Shown one piece after another: positions 13,137 through 19,603 of a DNA stretch of 27,745 nt. Below the pieces are notes generated by a model. The model was not told the origin of the DNA, did no database searches, and saw only the letters and a program-made list of their open reading frames with translations. The stretch is from NCBI GenBank assembly GCA_020072905.1, contig JAIQGB010000004.1, forward strand, positions 1-27,745. Reading direction: 5' to 3'. Source of the stretch: Terriglobia bacterium. GTDB taxonomy: Bacteria > Acidobacteriota > Terriglobia > UBA7540. Position 1 is the stretch's first letter. Every line of letters begins with the position of its first letter. A program made the translations under genes and the position numbers.

Positions 13137-14153
13137 ATGTCGGATGATGGTGAACTCTTCGTTTCGGCCCTCTTCGGATTCGGCGTGGGGACTTGGATCT
13201 TCGTCCGAGGGTTTCGCCAATTCCGCAAGTATCGCGTGCTGGTCGATACCCCGGGGATTCCCATTCGCAGTGTCCCCATGGGCTTGGTAGAGATCCATGG
13301 CATGGCTAGGGGCGAGGAGCAGCTCTTCAGCCCTGTCAGCCACACCCCATGCTTCTACTACAAGGTTGAAATCGAGAAGTGGATGAGCGACTCCGAAGGC
13401 CGCGGGAGTTGGTCGCATCACTTCACGGACCAAAACGGAGTGCGCTTTTACCTTCAGGACGAAACAGGGAAGGTCCTGATTGATCCGCAAGGAGCGGAAC
13501 TTGACCTCAATCGGAATGCCCGGTGTGAGGCGGGCGGCGGTTTCAATCGAGGCTTCTTATCCATGTTCGGAGGCGGAAAGAAAACGGACCCAACTTTGGG
13601 CATTGGGCCGTCTGAATCCGAGCTGCTCAGTTACATTTCGAGCGCCGGGACGGGACTATTTTTGCCGCAGCAAGTTCCTACGACTCCGCCCTCCGGCAGC
13701 GCCACCGCTGGGACGACCAGCAACGGCCCACCTTCACTGCACGACGCGCGGGTGCAGTTCGATGCCTTCTTGCGCGAATTTCGTCGGCGAGGAAGGGTAG
13801 CAACGGCAGGTGGAGATCTGAGCACCATCCTCAACTTCGTCCGCGGCGGACTTGCGAGATCAAGCCGAACTGTCCACTTCGGCGAACAGTTCCGGTTGAC
13901 AGAGCATTGCATCGTCCCCGACCGCCCTTACGACATCACTGGCACCTGCACCGAAAACCCCAGCCCCAGGGATGAGAACGATCGCAACCTGATCGTCAAA
14001 GGTGAAAACGAGCCCACCTTCCTCATCTCCTGGCGAACCGAAAAAGACATCGAAGGCCACCTGCGCTGGCGCTCCCTCAAGTACATCTTCGGCGGCGGCA
14101 TCCTCTCGGCAATTTGCCTTGCGGTCATGCTCCTAAAGGCTCTGACGGGTTAG
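13137..14153 (+). CDS. GIDE/BAM-domain membrane protein, paralogue 2
   Basis: Same length (338 residues) and architecture as its upstream neighbour: TM1 about 7-25, the basic stretch RGFRQFRKYR, a BAM first half (IRSVPMGLVEIHGMA, SPVSHTPCFYYKVEIEKW, GVRFYLQDETGKVLIDPQ), a variable Pro/Ser/Thr/Gly-rich middle, and a second half (RLTEHCIVPDRPYDITGTC, NLIVKGENEPTFLISWRTEK), then TM2. Nucleotides 13951-14131 match 12870-13050 of paralogue 1 at 176 of 181 positions, while the 30 nt just upstream match at only 21 of 30. This sharp boundary indicates gene conversion. It has its own promoter. No RING domain. Function unknown; it is probably a partner of the LemA proteins. Confidence 0.8.
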   Translation: MSDDGELFVSALFGFGVGTWIFVRGFRQFRKYRVLVDTPGIPIRSVPMGLVEIHGMARGEEQLFSPVSHTPCFYYKVEIEKWMSDSEGRGSWSHHFTDQNGVRFYLQDETGKVLIDPQGAELDLNRNARCEAGGGFNRGFLSMFGGGKKTDPTLGIGPSESELLSYISSAGTGLFLPQQVPTTPPSGSATAGTTSNGPPSLHDARVQFDAFLREFRRRGRVATAGGDLSTILNFVRGGLARSSRTVHFGEQFRLTEHCIVPDRPYDITGTCTENPSPRDENDRNLIVKGENEPTFLISWRTEKDIEGHLRWRSLKYIFGGGILSAICLAVMLLKALTG

Positions 14154-14165
14154 TCCGGCCTCAAC

Positions 14166-14194
14166 TGGACGGTCGGGGGAGTCTCTGCTAGGAT
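14166..14194 (+). promoter_or_regulatory. CTGGAC-N17-TAGGAT promoter of BAM gene 3
   Basis: TGGACG (14166-14171), 17-nt spacer, TAGGAT (14189-14194), ending 22 nt before the ATG at 14217. Same geometry as the promoters of the two upstream paralogues. Confidence 0.6.
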
Positions 14195-14216
14195 TCCAGC
14201 TACGTGGGGCCTCACT

Positions 14217-15362
14217 ATGGCACAGGATGAGGGGAAGCTATATTTCTACTGCGCGCTCGGCTTTGGGGCGGGCATCTGGATTTTCTTCAAAGGCTTCCGC
14301 GAATTCCGCAAATACCGTGTGCTCGCCGATACACCGGAGATTCCTATTCGCAGCATGCCGATGGGCTTGGTGGAAATCCATGGCGAAGCCTTCAAAGCAG
14401 TCAATCTCCTTTCGAGTCCGTTAACGCACACCTCCTGTTGTCTCTACAAGGTGGATATCGAGCGTTGGAAGCGCAATGAGAAGGGCAGCGGCGGGAGCTG
14501 GGTCCACCACCGTACGGACATCCAGGGGTTGCCCTTTTACCTCCAGGACGCGACCGGCAAGGTGCTCGTCGAGCCCCAGGAAGCCGAACTCGATTTGCCC
14601 CAGAACGCCCGGTGTGAGGCGGGGCCGGGATCGGTTGGCACCGGGATGGCGAGCGCCGCGAGCGACCAGGAGTTGCTCCAGTACGTCACCCAGGCCGATG
14701 TCCACAGAGTTACGAACCTCGTCGGGCGCGGCATCTCATTTTTGGGCTCTCGCGCCGACCCGCAACACGAGCCGACCGGGGAGAAACTCCTCGAGCTCTT
14801 CAGCCAAACATCCGGCGCCACGGATTTCCGGCAGCGCATGATCACTCTGATGGCGCCCAAGCTGCGCGAGCACCTCCAACAAATGGGGCCGCAGTCCGAT
14901 CCCCAAAACGAGCAGGCGAGGCTCGCCGCCCTCGAAGCTTTCAATCATCCGCAGGGCAGTCCCGAGTTTGTGGCCGGACTGCAGCGCGCCGCGTCTTTTG
15001 TCCCGCCCGATGAGCAGAAACGTTTCCTCGCGGCATTGGGGGCGCTCAGTCCGAGTGATTCGGCGGCTACGATGGTTTTCAACGCGGCCTCGGGCCGCTA
15101 CCGCTTGACCGAGTATTGCGTCGTGCCCGGCCAGTCGTACGACATCACGGGCACCTGCACGGAGAATCCCCATCCCCAGGACGAGCACGACCGGAACATG
15201 ATCCTGAAGGGGCAGAACGAACCCACTTTCCTGATCTCCACACGCACCGAGAAGGAGGTGGAACGCAACTTGCGCAACAAGGCCCTGAAGATGATCTTGG
15301 GCGGCGGGACCCTCTCGCTGATCTGCCTGGCCATCATCCTCGGCAAGCTGGGATTGTTCTGA
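14217..15362 (+). CDS. GIDE/BAM-domain membrane protein, paralogue 3 with helical insert
   Basis: This 381-residue third copy keeps TM1 (about 9-26), the basic KGFREFRKYR, the BAM first half (IRSMPMGLVEIHGEA, THTSCCLYKVDIERW, LPFYLQDATGKVLVEPQEAE), the second half (RLTEYCVVPGQSYDITGTC, NMILKGQNEPTFLISTRTEK) and TM2. The linker differs: instead of a Pro/Ser-rich stretch it has about 130 residues (about 145-280) predicted helical, with KLLELFSQTSGATDFRQRM, LREHLQQMG, and FVAGLQRAASFVPPDEQKRF. I do not recognise this insert as a named domain. It is the most diverged of the three and is outside the conversion tract. It lies 168 nt before the first lemA gene. Confidence 0.8.
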   Translation: MAQDEGKLYFYCALGFGAGIWIFFKGFREFRKYRVLADTPEIPIRSMPMGLVEIHGEAFKAVNLLSSPLTHTSCCLYKVDIERWKRNEKGSGGSWVHHRTDIQGLPFYLQDATGKVLVEPQEAELDLPQNARCEAGPGSVGTGMASAASDQELLQYVTQADVHRVTNLVGRGISFLGSRADPQHEPTGEKLLELFSQTSGATDFRQRMITLMAPKLREHLQQMGPQSDPQNEQARLAALEAFNHPQGSPEFVAGLQRAASFVPPDEQKRFLAALGALSPSDSAATMVFNAASGRYRLTEYCVVPGQSYDITGTCTENPHPQDEHDRNMILKGQNEPTFLISTRTEKEVERNLRNKALKMILGGGTLSLICLAIILGKLGLF

Positions 15363-15411
15363 GTCGGCTTGGAATCGGCGTGCTGGGAAAGGGGCCGCGG
15401 AGCCGCACCGC

Positions 15412-15440
15412 TGGACAGGAGCGGAAGTTTTGGTTACGAT
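15412..15440 (+). promoter_or_regulatory. CTGGAC-N17-TACGAT promoter of the lemA pair
   Basis: TGGACA (15412-15417), 17-nt spacer, TACGAT (15435-15440). The predicted leader of about 85 nt can form a 7-bp hairpin, GACGGAT (15458-15464) with ATCCGTC (15491-15497), before the GGGAGGA site and GTG start. Confidence 0.55.
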
Positions 15441-15530
15441 GTCGCGAGTTTTGAAGGGACGGATCTTTGCTGACGCGGAAATTCTGCCTTATCCGTCTCA
15501 GCGATCGGCGAGACAACCGGGAGGAACCTC

Positions 15531-16100
15531 GTGGTAGGCCTGACGATTCTGATCGGTCTGGTCGTGATTCTGGTGGTGGTGGGAGTCTTCGTCTACTTCA
15601 TCACCATTTACAACAGCCTGGTGCGCCTGCGGAACGATATGGACAAGGCCTGGGCGAATATCGACGTGCTGCTCAAGCAGCGGCACGACGAGTTGCCCAA
15701 GCTCATCGAAACCTGCAAGGGCTACATGCAGTACGAGCAGAAAACCTTCCAGCTCATCACCGAAGCCCGCACCGCCTTCATGAAGGCCTCGACGGTCGGG
15801 GAGAAAGCCCAGGCCGACAACATGATCAGCGGAGCCTTGAAGAGCTTGTTTGCCGTCTCGGAGAACTATCCGGACTTGAAGGCCAACAACAACTTCATGC
15901 AGCTCCAGAAGCGCATTTCAGAGTTGGAAGAGAGGATCGCCGACCGGCGTGAGTTCTTCAACGACGACGTGAACACGTTCAATATCCGCATTCAACAACT
16001 CCCGGATGTCTTCGTGGCGCGCATGTTGAACTTGCAGCGGCGCGATCTCTTCAAGGTTGCGGAGGAAGACCGCCGCGACGTGGAAGTGAAGATGGCCTGA
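15531..16100 (+). CDS. LemA family protein 1
   Basis: The start is GTG at 15531 with GGGAGGA about 6 nt upstream. The 189-residue protein has an N-terminal TM helix (about 4-26) and a helical-bundle LemA domain: VRLRNDMDKAWANIDVLLKQ, RHDELPKLIETCKGYMQYEQ, a second helix with ALKSLFAVSENYPDLKANNN, then QKRISELEERIADRREFFND and NTFNIRIQQLP. The bulk is expected in the cytoplasm, the short N-terminus outside. LemA proteins are widespread and poorly understood. The next gene is a second lemA 46 nt downstream, and three BAM-domain genes lie upstream. It shares the cluster's promoter type. Confidence 0.9.
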   Translation: MVGLTILIGLVVILVVVGVFVYFITIYNSLVRLRNDMDKAWANIDVLLKQRHDELPKLIETCKGYMQYEQKTFQLITEARTAFMKASTVGEKAQADNMISGALKSLFAVSENYPDLKANNNFMQLQKRISELEERIADRREFFNDDVNTFNIRIQQLPDVFVARMLNLQRRDLFKVAEEDRRDVEVKMA

Positions 16101-16146
16101 TTGTTGACCGCGAGGGGGTCCAAAAGGCCCTGGTCAGGAGCCCGTT

Positions 16147-16740
16147 ATGTCACCTGCAATGCTGATCGTCGGAACCGTCATCGCGCTGGGCCTCCTGTTG
16201 ATTCTTGTCCTTGTCGTGGTCGCCCTCATCCTGTACTTCGTGGGCATCTACAACAACCTGGTGACCCTCAAGAACGACATCGATCGCTCGTTTGCGAACA
16301 TCGACGTGATCCTCAAACAGCGCCACGATGAGCTGCCGAAGCTGATTGATACGTGCAAAGGGTACATGCAGTACGAGCAGAAGACACTTCAAGCCGTCAC
16401 CGAGGCCCGCACCGCTTACATGCGCGCCACCACGCCCGCCGACAAGATGCAGTCCGATAACATGATGACCGGCGCCCTTAAGACGCTCTTCGCCGTCGCC
16501 GAGAAATACCCCGACCTGAAGGCCAATACGAATTTCATGCAACTGCAGGGTCGCATCACCGAACTCGAAACCAAGATTGCCGGACAGCGCACCACCTTCA
16601 ACGAAGACGTGAACGTCTTCAACATCCGCATCGCGCAGATTCCCGCCAATTTCGTCGCCGGCTTCATGCGCCTCCAGCCTCACGCACTCTTCCAGGCCGC
16701 GGAAGCCGACCGCGAGGATGTGCAGGTGAAATTCACCTAG
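16147..16740 (+). CDS. LemA family protein 2
   Basis: This 197-residue paralogue of the preceding gene has a TM helix at about 5-28 followed by the same landmarks: VTLKNDIDRSFANIDVILKQ, RHDELPKLIDTCKGYMQYEQ, ALKTLFAVAEKYPDLKANTN, QGRITELETKIAGQRTTFNE and NVFNIRIAQIP. CAGGAG lies 7 nt before the ATG. With only 46 nt between them and no promoter visible in the gap, the two lemA genes are probably co-transcribed and may form hetero-oligomers. It is the last gene of the BAM/LemA cluster. No terminator with a T-tract was seen on its own strand. Confidence 0.9.
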   Translation: MSPAMLIVGTVIALGLLLILVLVVVALILYFVGIYNNLVTLKNDIDRSFANIDVILKQRHDELPKLIDTCKGYMQYEQKTLQAVTEARTAYMRATTPADKMQSDNMMTGALKTLFAVAEKYPDLKANTNFMQLQGRITELETKIAGQRTTFNEDVNVFNIRIAQIPANFVAGFMRLQPHALFQAAEADREDVQVKFT

Positions 16741-16836
16741 CGGGATCCTTCCGTCCGGCACAAAAGCCTCCTGAGCATCTTGTAGAGCGCAACCCGCTTC
16801 GCCGCCTTGTGCCCCTTCTCAGCGAAAAACGCAAAC

Positions 16837-16867
16837 AAAAAAAGGCCCGCCTTGGGGAAGCGGGCCT
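16837..16867 (-). terminator. Rho-independent terminator of the mini-gene
   Basis: On the minus strand an 8-bp perfect GC-rich stem (AGGCCCGC/GCGGGCCT, 16843-16850 with 16860-16867) and a 9-nt loop are followed by seven Ts (16837-16843). It is oriented to end the transcript from 17049. It has no T-tract on the plus strand, so it does not serve lemA. Confidence 0.8.
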
Positions 16868-16900
16868 GGGGAAAGGAGGAAAACCTGGGAACGAGTCGAA

Positions 16901-16939
16901 CTATCTCTTCTTTTTCTTGGCCTTTTTCTTCGGTGCCAT
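16901..16939 (-). CDS. 12-residue lysine-rich microprotein (MAPKKKAKKKKR)
   Basis: A 13-codon frame, ATG to TAG, encodes MAPKKKAKKKKR. GGAGGT (16950-16955) lies 10 nt upstream. It is flanked by a promoter (17021-17049) and a strong terminator (16837-16867), so the whole 180-nt transcript appears dedicated to it. Nine of the 12 residues are Lys or Arg, and the lysine codons use both AAA and AAG, so it is not a simple homopolymer. It could be a nucleic-acid- or membrane-binding peptide, a leader peptide, or incidental to a small RNA. It is shorter than any standard gene caller would report. Function is unknown. Confidence 0.5.
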   Translation of the reverse strand: MAPKKKAKKKKR

Positions 16940-17020
16940 CTGGTGTTTGACCTCCATTCAGGAGATTGAGAACCGCGCGCGATGGCCAAGATATTGAGGC
17001 CGGGCGCGTCCGTGCCCCTA

Positions 17021-17049
17021 TATGTAGTAGTATCCGGCGAGTTTGTCAA
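17021..17049 (-). promoter_or_regulatory. Promoter of the mini-gene
   Basis: On the minus strand TTGACA (17044-17049) is a perfect -35, followed by a 17-nt spacer and TACATA (17021-17026). The predicted start near 17014 gives a leader of about 75 nt before the microprotein ATG. The 400-nt gap 16741-17140 holds only this unit and the creatininase SD. Confidence 0.6.
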
Positions 17050-17140
17050 GCACAATCTTAAGCCGCCAGCGCCGCCCGCCGAATCGTGGCACACTTACTT
17101 CCAGCTTTATCCGCTTCGACCTGTGAGAGGAGGTCGCACC

Positions 17141-18028
17141 ATGAGTTCTTTTCCATCACGCCGCGGATTTCTCCTCGGAGTCTCGGGACTTGCCGGCGCG
17201 GGTCTCGGCGCTGGCGCACGAAACCAGCCCGGTCTTCCTGCCAGTGGCGGTCTGGCGCGGGTGCAGGGCGCGTTCATCGATTCGCGCAGAGTGCTGCTCT
17301 GGGAATGCACTCGCAAGGAAATCCGTGAAGCGCTCGAGGGTGGCCGGCTGAAAGCCGCGATCGTCCCCACCGGGAGCACCGAACAGCACAACGAGCACTT
17401 GGCGATGATTCAGGACACGGCGAGCGCGGTGCTGGTGGCACAGCAGGCGGCGCTCCAGCTCTGGCCGCAGGTGACAGTGGCGACTCCCGTGGCGGTAGGC
17501 ATCTCGCCCTACTGGATGGAGCGCCCAGGCACGCTGACGCTGCGTCCCGAAACCTATCTGGCGATGGTCTACGATATCTGTGACAGCCTGCGGCAGCATG
17601 GCCTGAAGACGATTTTCATCGTCAACGGGCACGGGGGAAACGACAAGCCGCTCAGGGAGCACCTGGCCGAGTTCCGCTCCAAACTCGGCGTGAACATCGA
17701 CGCCTGCTCATACTGGGACGCCTTTGCCGAAGCGGCGAACCGCGAGGAAGCAAAGAAATATATGGAGACCGGTATCGAGAACATTCCCGGCCATTCGGCG
17801 GAGTTTGAGACTTCGTTCGCGCTTGCCGCCTTCCCCGAGCGTGTCCATCGTGACGGCGTGGATTACGAGAAGGTCAGGCTGAACCTCAAGGACCCCAAGG
17901 ACGCCGCAGACGACCGCCGCTACTACTACGAATCCTTGAAGGCTCGCGCCGAAAAAGGCGAGGCGCTGATGCGCATTGCCGTGGATTGGGTCGCCGATCG
18001 ACTCCGCCGAATGATTGCGGCATCTTAA
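17141..18028 (+). CDS. Creatininase-family amidohydrolase with Tat signal
   Basis: ATG 17141 is chosen for GAGAGGAGG about 8 nt upstream; an in-frame ATG at 16982 would add unconserved residues and cross the opposite mini-gene promoter. The 295-residue protein starts with SRRGFLLGVSGLAGAG (twin-arginine at 7-8). It contains the family's metal-binding blocks: GSTEQHNEHL (E81, H83, H86), Asp92, NGHGGN, and a later AEFETSFAL glutamate. The usual GPHLP after EQH is NEHLA here. Creatininase-family members hydrolyse cyclic amides or formamides, for example creatinine, a biosynthetic formamide or a peptide precursor. The substrate is unknown, and export suggests a periplasmic role. It is convergent with the broken deacetylase gene. 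Confidence 0.85.
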   Translation: MSSFPSRRGFLLGVSGLAGAGLGAGARNQPGLPASGGLARVQGAFIDSRRVLLWECTRKEIREALEGGRLKAAIVPTGSTEQHNEHLAMIQDTASAVLVAQQAALQLWPQVTVATPVAVGISPYWMERPGTLTLRPETYLAMVYDICDSLRQHGLKTIFIVNGHGGNDKPLREHLAEFRSKLGVNIDACSYWDAFAEAANREEAKKYMETGIENIPGHSAEFETSFALAAFPERVHRDGVDYEKVRLNLKDPKDAADDRRYYYESLKARAEKGEALMRIAVDWVADRLRRMIAAS

Positions 18029-18048
18029 GCCGCCCGACTGGTTTTTCC

Positions 18049-18902
18049 CTAGCCCCCGCTTTTTCCGCGGTGCTGCTGGACGTACCGGCCGATGTTTTCC
18101 ACCGTGTCGAGCCAGATGCCGTTGGCAGGATTCTCGGCGTATTTGCACAAAGCCTCGAGCGCTGCGGTATCGGTGGTTTGATACCCCTTCTTGCCGATCT
18201 CGTGGCCGACAAAGATGATCCATCTGCCATCTTCGGCGGCCTTGGAGACGATCTTTTGCATTGCGGCGAAGTCCATATCGTCGAAGCTCGTTCCCATGGC
18301 CTGTGCCAAGTCGCAGAACGCCGGATCGTTCGCCGCTTCGTCGAGATATCCCCGCCCGACGAGGAATCGCTCGGCGACCAGCGGCACGTAGCTCCGCACC
18401 TCGCGCCCTCTCCCCACGAATTTCAGGCCGCAGGGGTAGGCGAACGTCATGGGCTTCACGCCCAGCAGGCGCTGGATGTTGGCGATCGAGTCGTCCAGGT
18501 TCTTGGCCATCCGGTCCAGCGTGTAATCCTCCAGAGCATTGTTCAAGGAAAACGCGTAGTTCCCGTGTACGGATGGGTTTGCGAGTGGCTGCCGATTTCG
18601 TGCCCCGCGGCTACGATTTTCTTCCAGCCTTCCAGCCGTTCCTCGACTCCTGAGGGCAACGCATAGAACGTGGCTTTGACTCCGAGTTTGGTGAGCAGTG
18701 GCAAACCCACATCCGGCTGGCTCAGCCGCGCGTCGTCAAACGACAAGCTGATCGCCACGCGCTTGCCGTCCGGCCATTTGAACGGCGTTTTCCTTCCGGG
18801 GTTCGCCGGAGGAGCAGAGTGCTGGGCGGAAGCCCCCGTACTGAAAATGAACATGCAGCACAATCCGAGTGCTGCGGTCGTGCAAGTTGCCAGGCGCGTC
18901 AT
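18049..18902 (-). pseudogene. Polysaccharide deacetylase (NodB-like), frameshifted
   Basis: Two frames together make one secreted NodB-homology deacetylase of about 284 residues. The upstream part (18543-18902) has a signal peptide, the SFDDA motif and HEIGSHSQTHP. The downstream part (18049-18546) continues NNALEDYTLDRMAKNLDD to the C-terminus, including FVGHEIGKKGY. Restoring one G to the GGG run (plus-strand CCC at 18562-18564) gives a continuous THPYTGNYAFSLNNALEDY, so a one-base deletion or a sequencing error is the simplest account. AAGGAGTG precedes the ATG. The family removes acetyl groups from chitin-, peptidoglycan- or exopolysaccharide-type substrates. Confidence 0.85.
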
Positions 18903-19126
18903 CGCGGTTGCACTCCTTCGTCATCAAGATCTCGACTGCGGTTTCCAGAGTGTACGCTGAATGCTTTCTCCTGATTGAGAAAAAACGTCGCCGCCGGCAG
19001 AAACGCGCGGACTCGGCAAGTGGGCGCGTGCAATGCAGTCGCGGCCCGAGAGTCCCTTTCGGGGGATCGCAGACTTCAAGGACCGTACCAGCAATCGGGA
19101 CACGCGGGTAGCGTCCTGAATGTGTG

Positions 19127-19154
19127 TTGCTTATTGAGTCCGAAGGCGTACAAT
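19127..19154 (+). promoter_or_regulatory. Promoter of the small membrane protein gene
   Basis: TTGCTT (19127-19132), a 16-nt spacer and TACAAT (19149-19154, five of six consensus). The -10 overlaps an in-frame ATG at 19153 and so argues for the ATG at 19186 as the real start. The rest of the 283-nt gap 18903-19185 shows nothing else clear. Confidence 0.6.
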
Positions 19155-19185
19155 GGGGACTGGAAAGTTAGCTGGTGAAAGTCAA

Positions 19186-19413
19186 ATGGCAAGGATACTA
19201 GACCTCATTTTGATCGTGATCTCCGTTGGCGGTTTCGTGGCGCTGTTGGGCTATAAGCTGGTACTCATGTCCCGTTACCGAAATGACCCAGCCAAACTTC
19301 AGGCGCTAGTTTGGACTGACCAGGTGTTTCCCAAGCGCCTACAGCGGTTTATATACAACGAGGATGCAAATAGGGCCGGAAAAGCCTCAGTGCCCAATTC
19401 ACACGTTAAGTAG
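19186..19413 (+). CDS. Small single-pass membrane protein, unknown function
   Basis: This 75-residue protein starts at ATG 19186 because the promoter's -10 covers the earlier in-frame ATG. A weak GGTGAAAG precedes it. Residues about 5-27 form one TM helix (LDLILIVISVGGFVALLGYK), followed by a basic patch (SRYRNDPAKL) that suggests a cytoplasmic C-terminus with the Trp/Phe-containing segment LVWTDQVFPKRLQRFIYNED. I do not recognise a family. It stands alone between the deacetylase and the aminotransferase, each with separate promoters or orientation. Confidence 0.6.
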   Translation: MARILDLILIVISVGGFVALLGYKLVLMSRYRNDPAKLQALVWTDQVFPKRLQRFIYNEDANRAGKASVPNSHVK

Positions 19414-19473
19414 GTCGCCTCGCGGCGCAATCCCCCAACACAGATTTAAGACACCACCGGCCCCCGGGGGCGT

Positions 19474-19502
19474 TTGACAATCCTGGGGCCTTACCCTAGA
19501 CT
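19474..19502 (+). promoter_or_regulatory. Promoter of the aminotransferase gene
   Basis: TTGACA (19474-19479), exact consensus, a 17-nt spacer and TAGACT (19497-19502, four of six). The predicted start near 19509 leaves a leader of about 95 nt that can fold (next entry). Confidence 0.65.
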
Positions 19503-19506
19503 GGCT

Positions 19507-19578
19507 GGCTTCGGCACGAACGCCCCGGACAATCTGTATACCGCGACTTAGTCCGCAAGGACTGGTTCCCCCGAAGCC
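19507..19578 (+). promoter_or_regulatory. Structured leader candidate upstream of the aminotransferase
   Basis: GGCTTCGG (19507-19514) is perfectly inverted as CCGAAGCC (19571-19578), enclosing an AGTCC-GCAA-GGACT hairpin (19550-19563) with a GNRA-type tetraloop. The outer stem begins at the predicted transcription start and ends 25 nt before the ATG. It matches no riboswitch class I know. It could be a cis-acting element or a chance fold. Confidence 0.35.
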
Positions 19579-19603
19579 AAACCCATCGTCAGGAAAAGAA
19601 TTC

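Noticed and set aside
12056..15362. Bacterial E3 ubiquitin ligase, by analogy with MUL1
   Set aside because: No RING cysteines or histidines follow TM2 or occur elsewhere in the three proteins; only the BAM domain is shared.
16741..16836. A terminator for the lemA pair on the plus strand
   Set aside because: The only strong stem nearby (16843-16867) has its T-tract on the minus strand.
16982..17140. N-terminal extension of the creatininase-family protein from ATG 16982
   Set aside because: The stretch precedes a strong SD and a Tat signal at 17141 and overlaps the opposite promoter at 17021-17049.
19507..19578. A tRNA gene (72 nt closed by an 8-bp stem)
   Set aside because: No anticodon arm, no proper T-arm and no D-arm on either strand; the fold is better described as a leader candidate.
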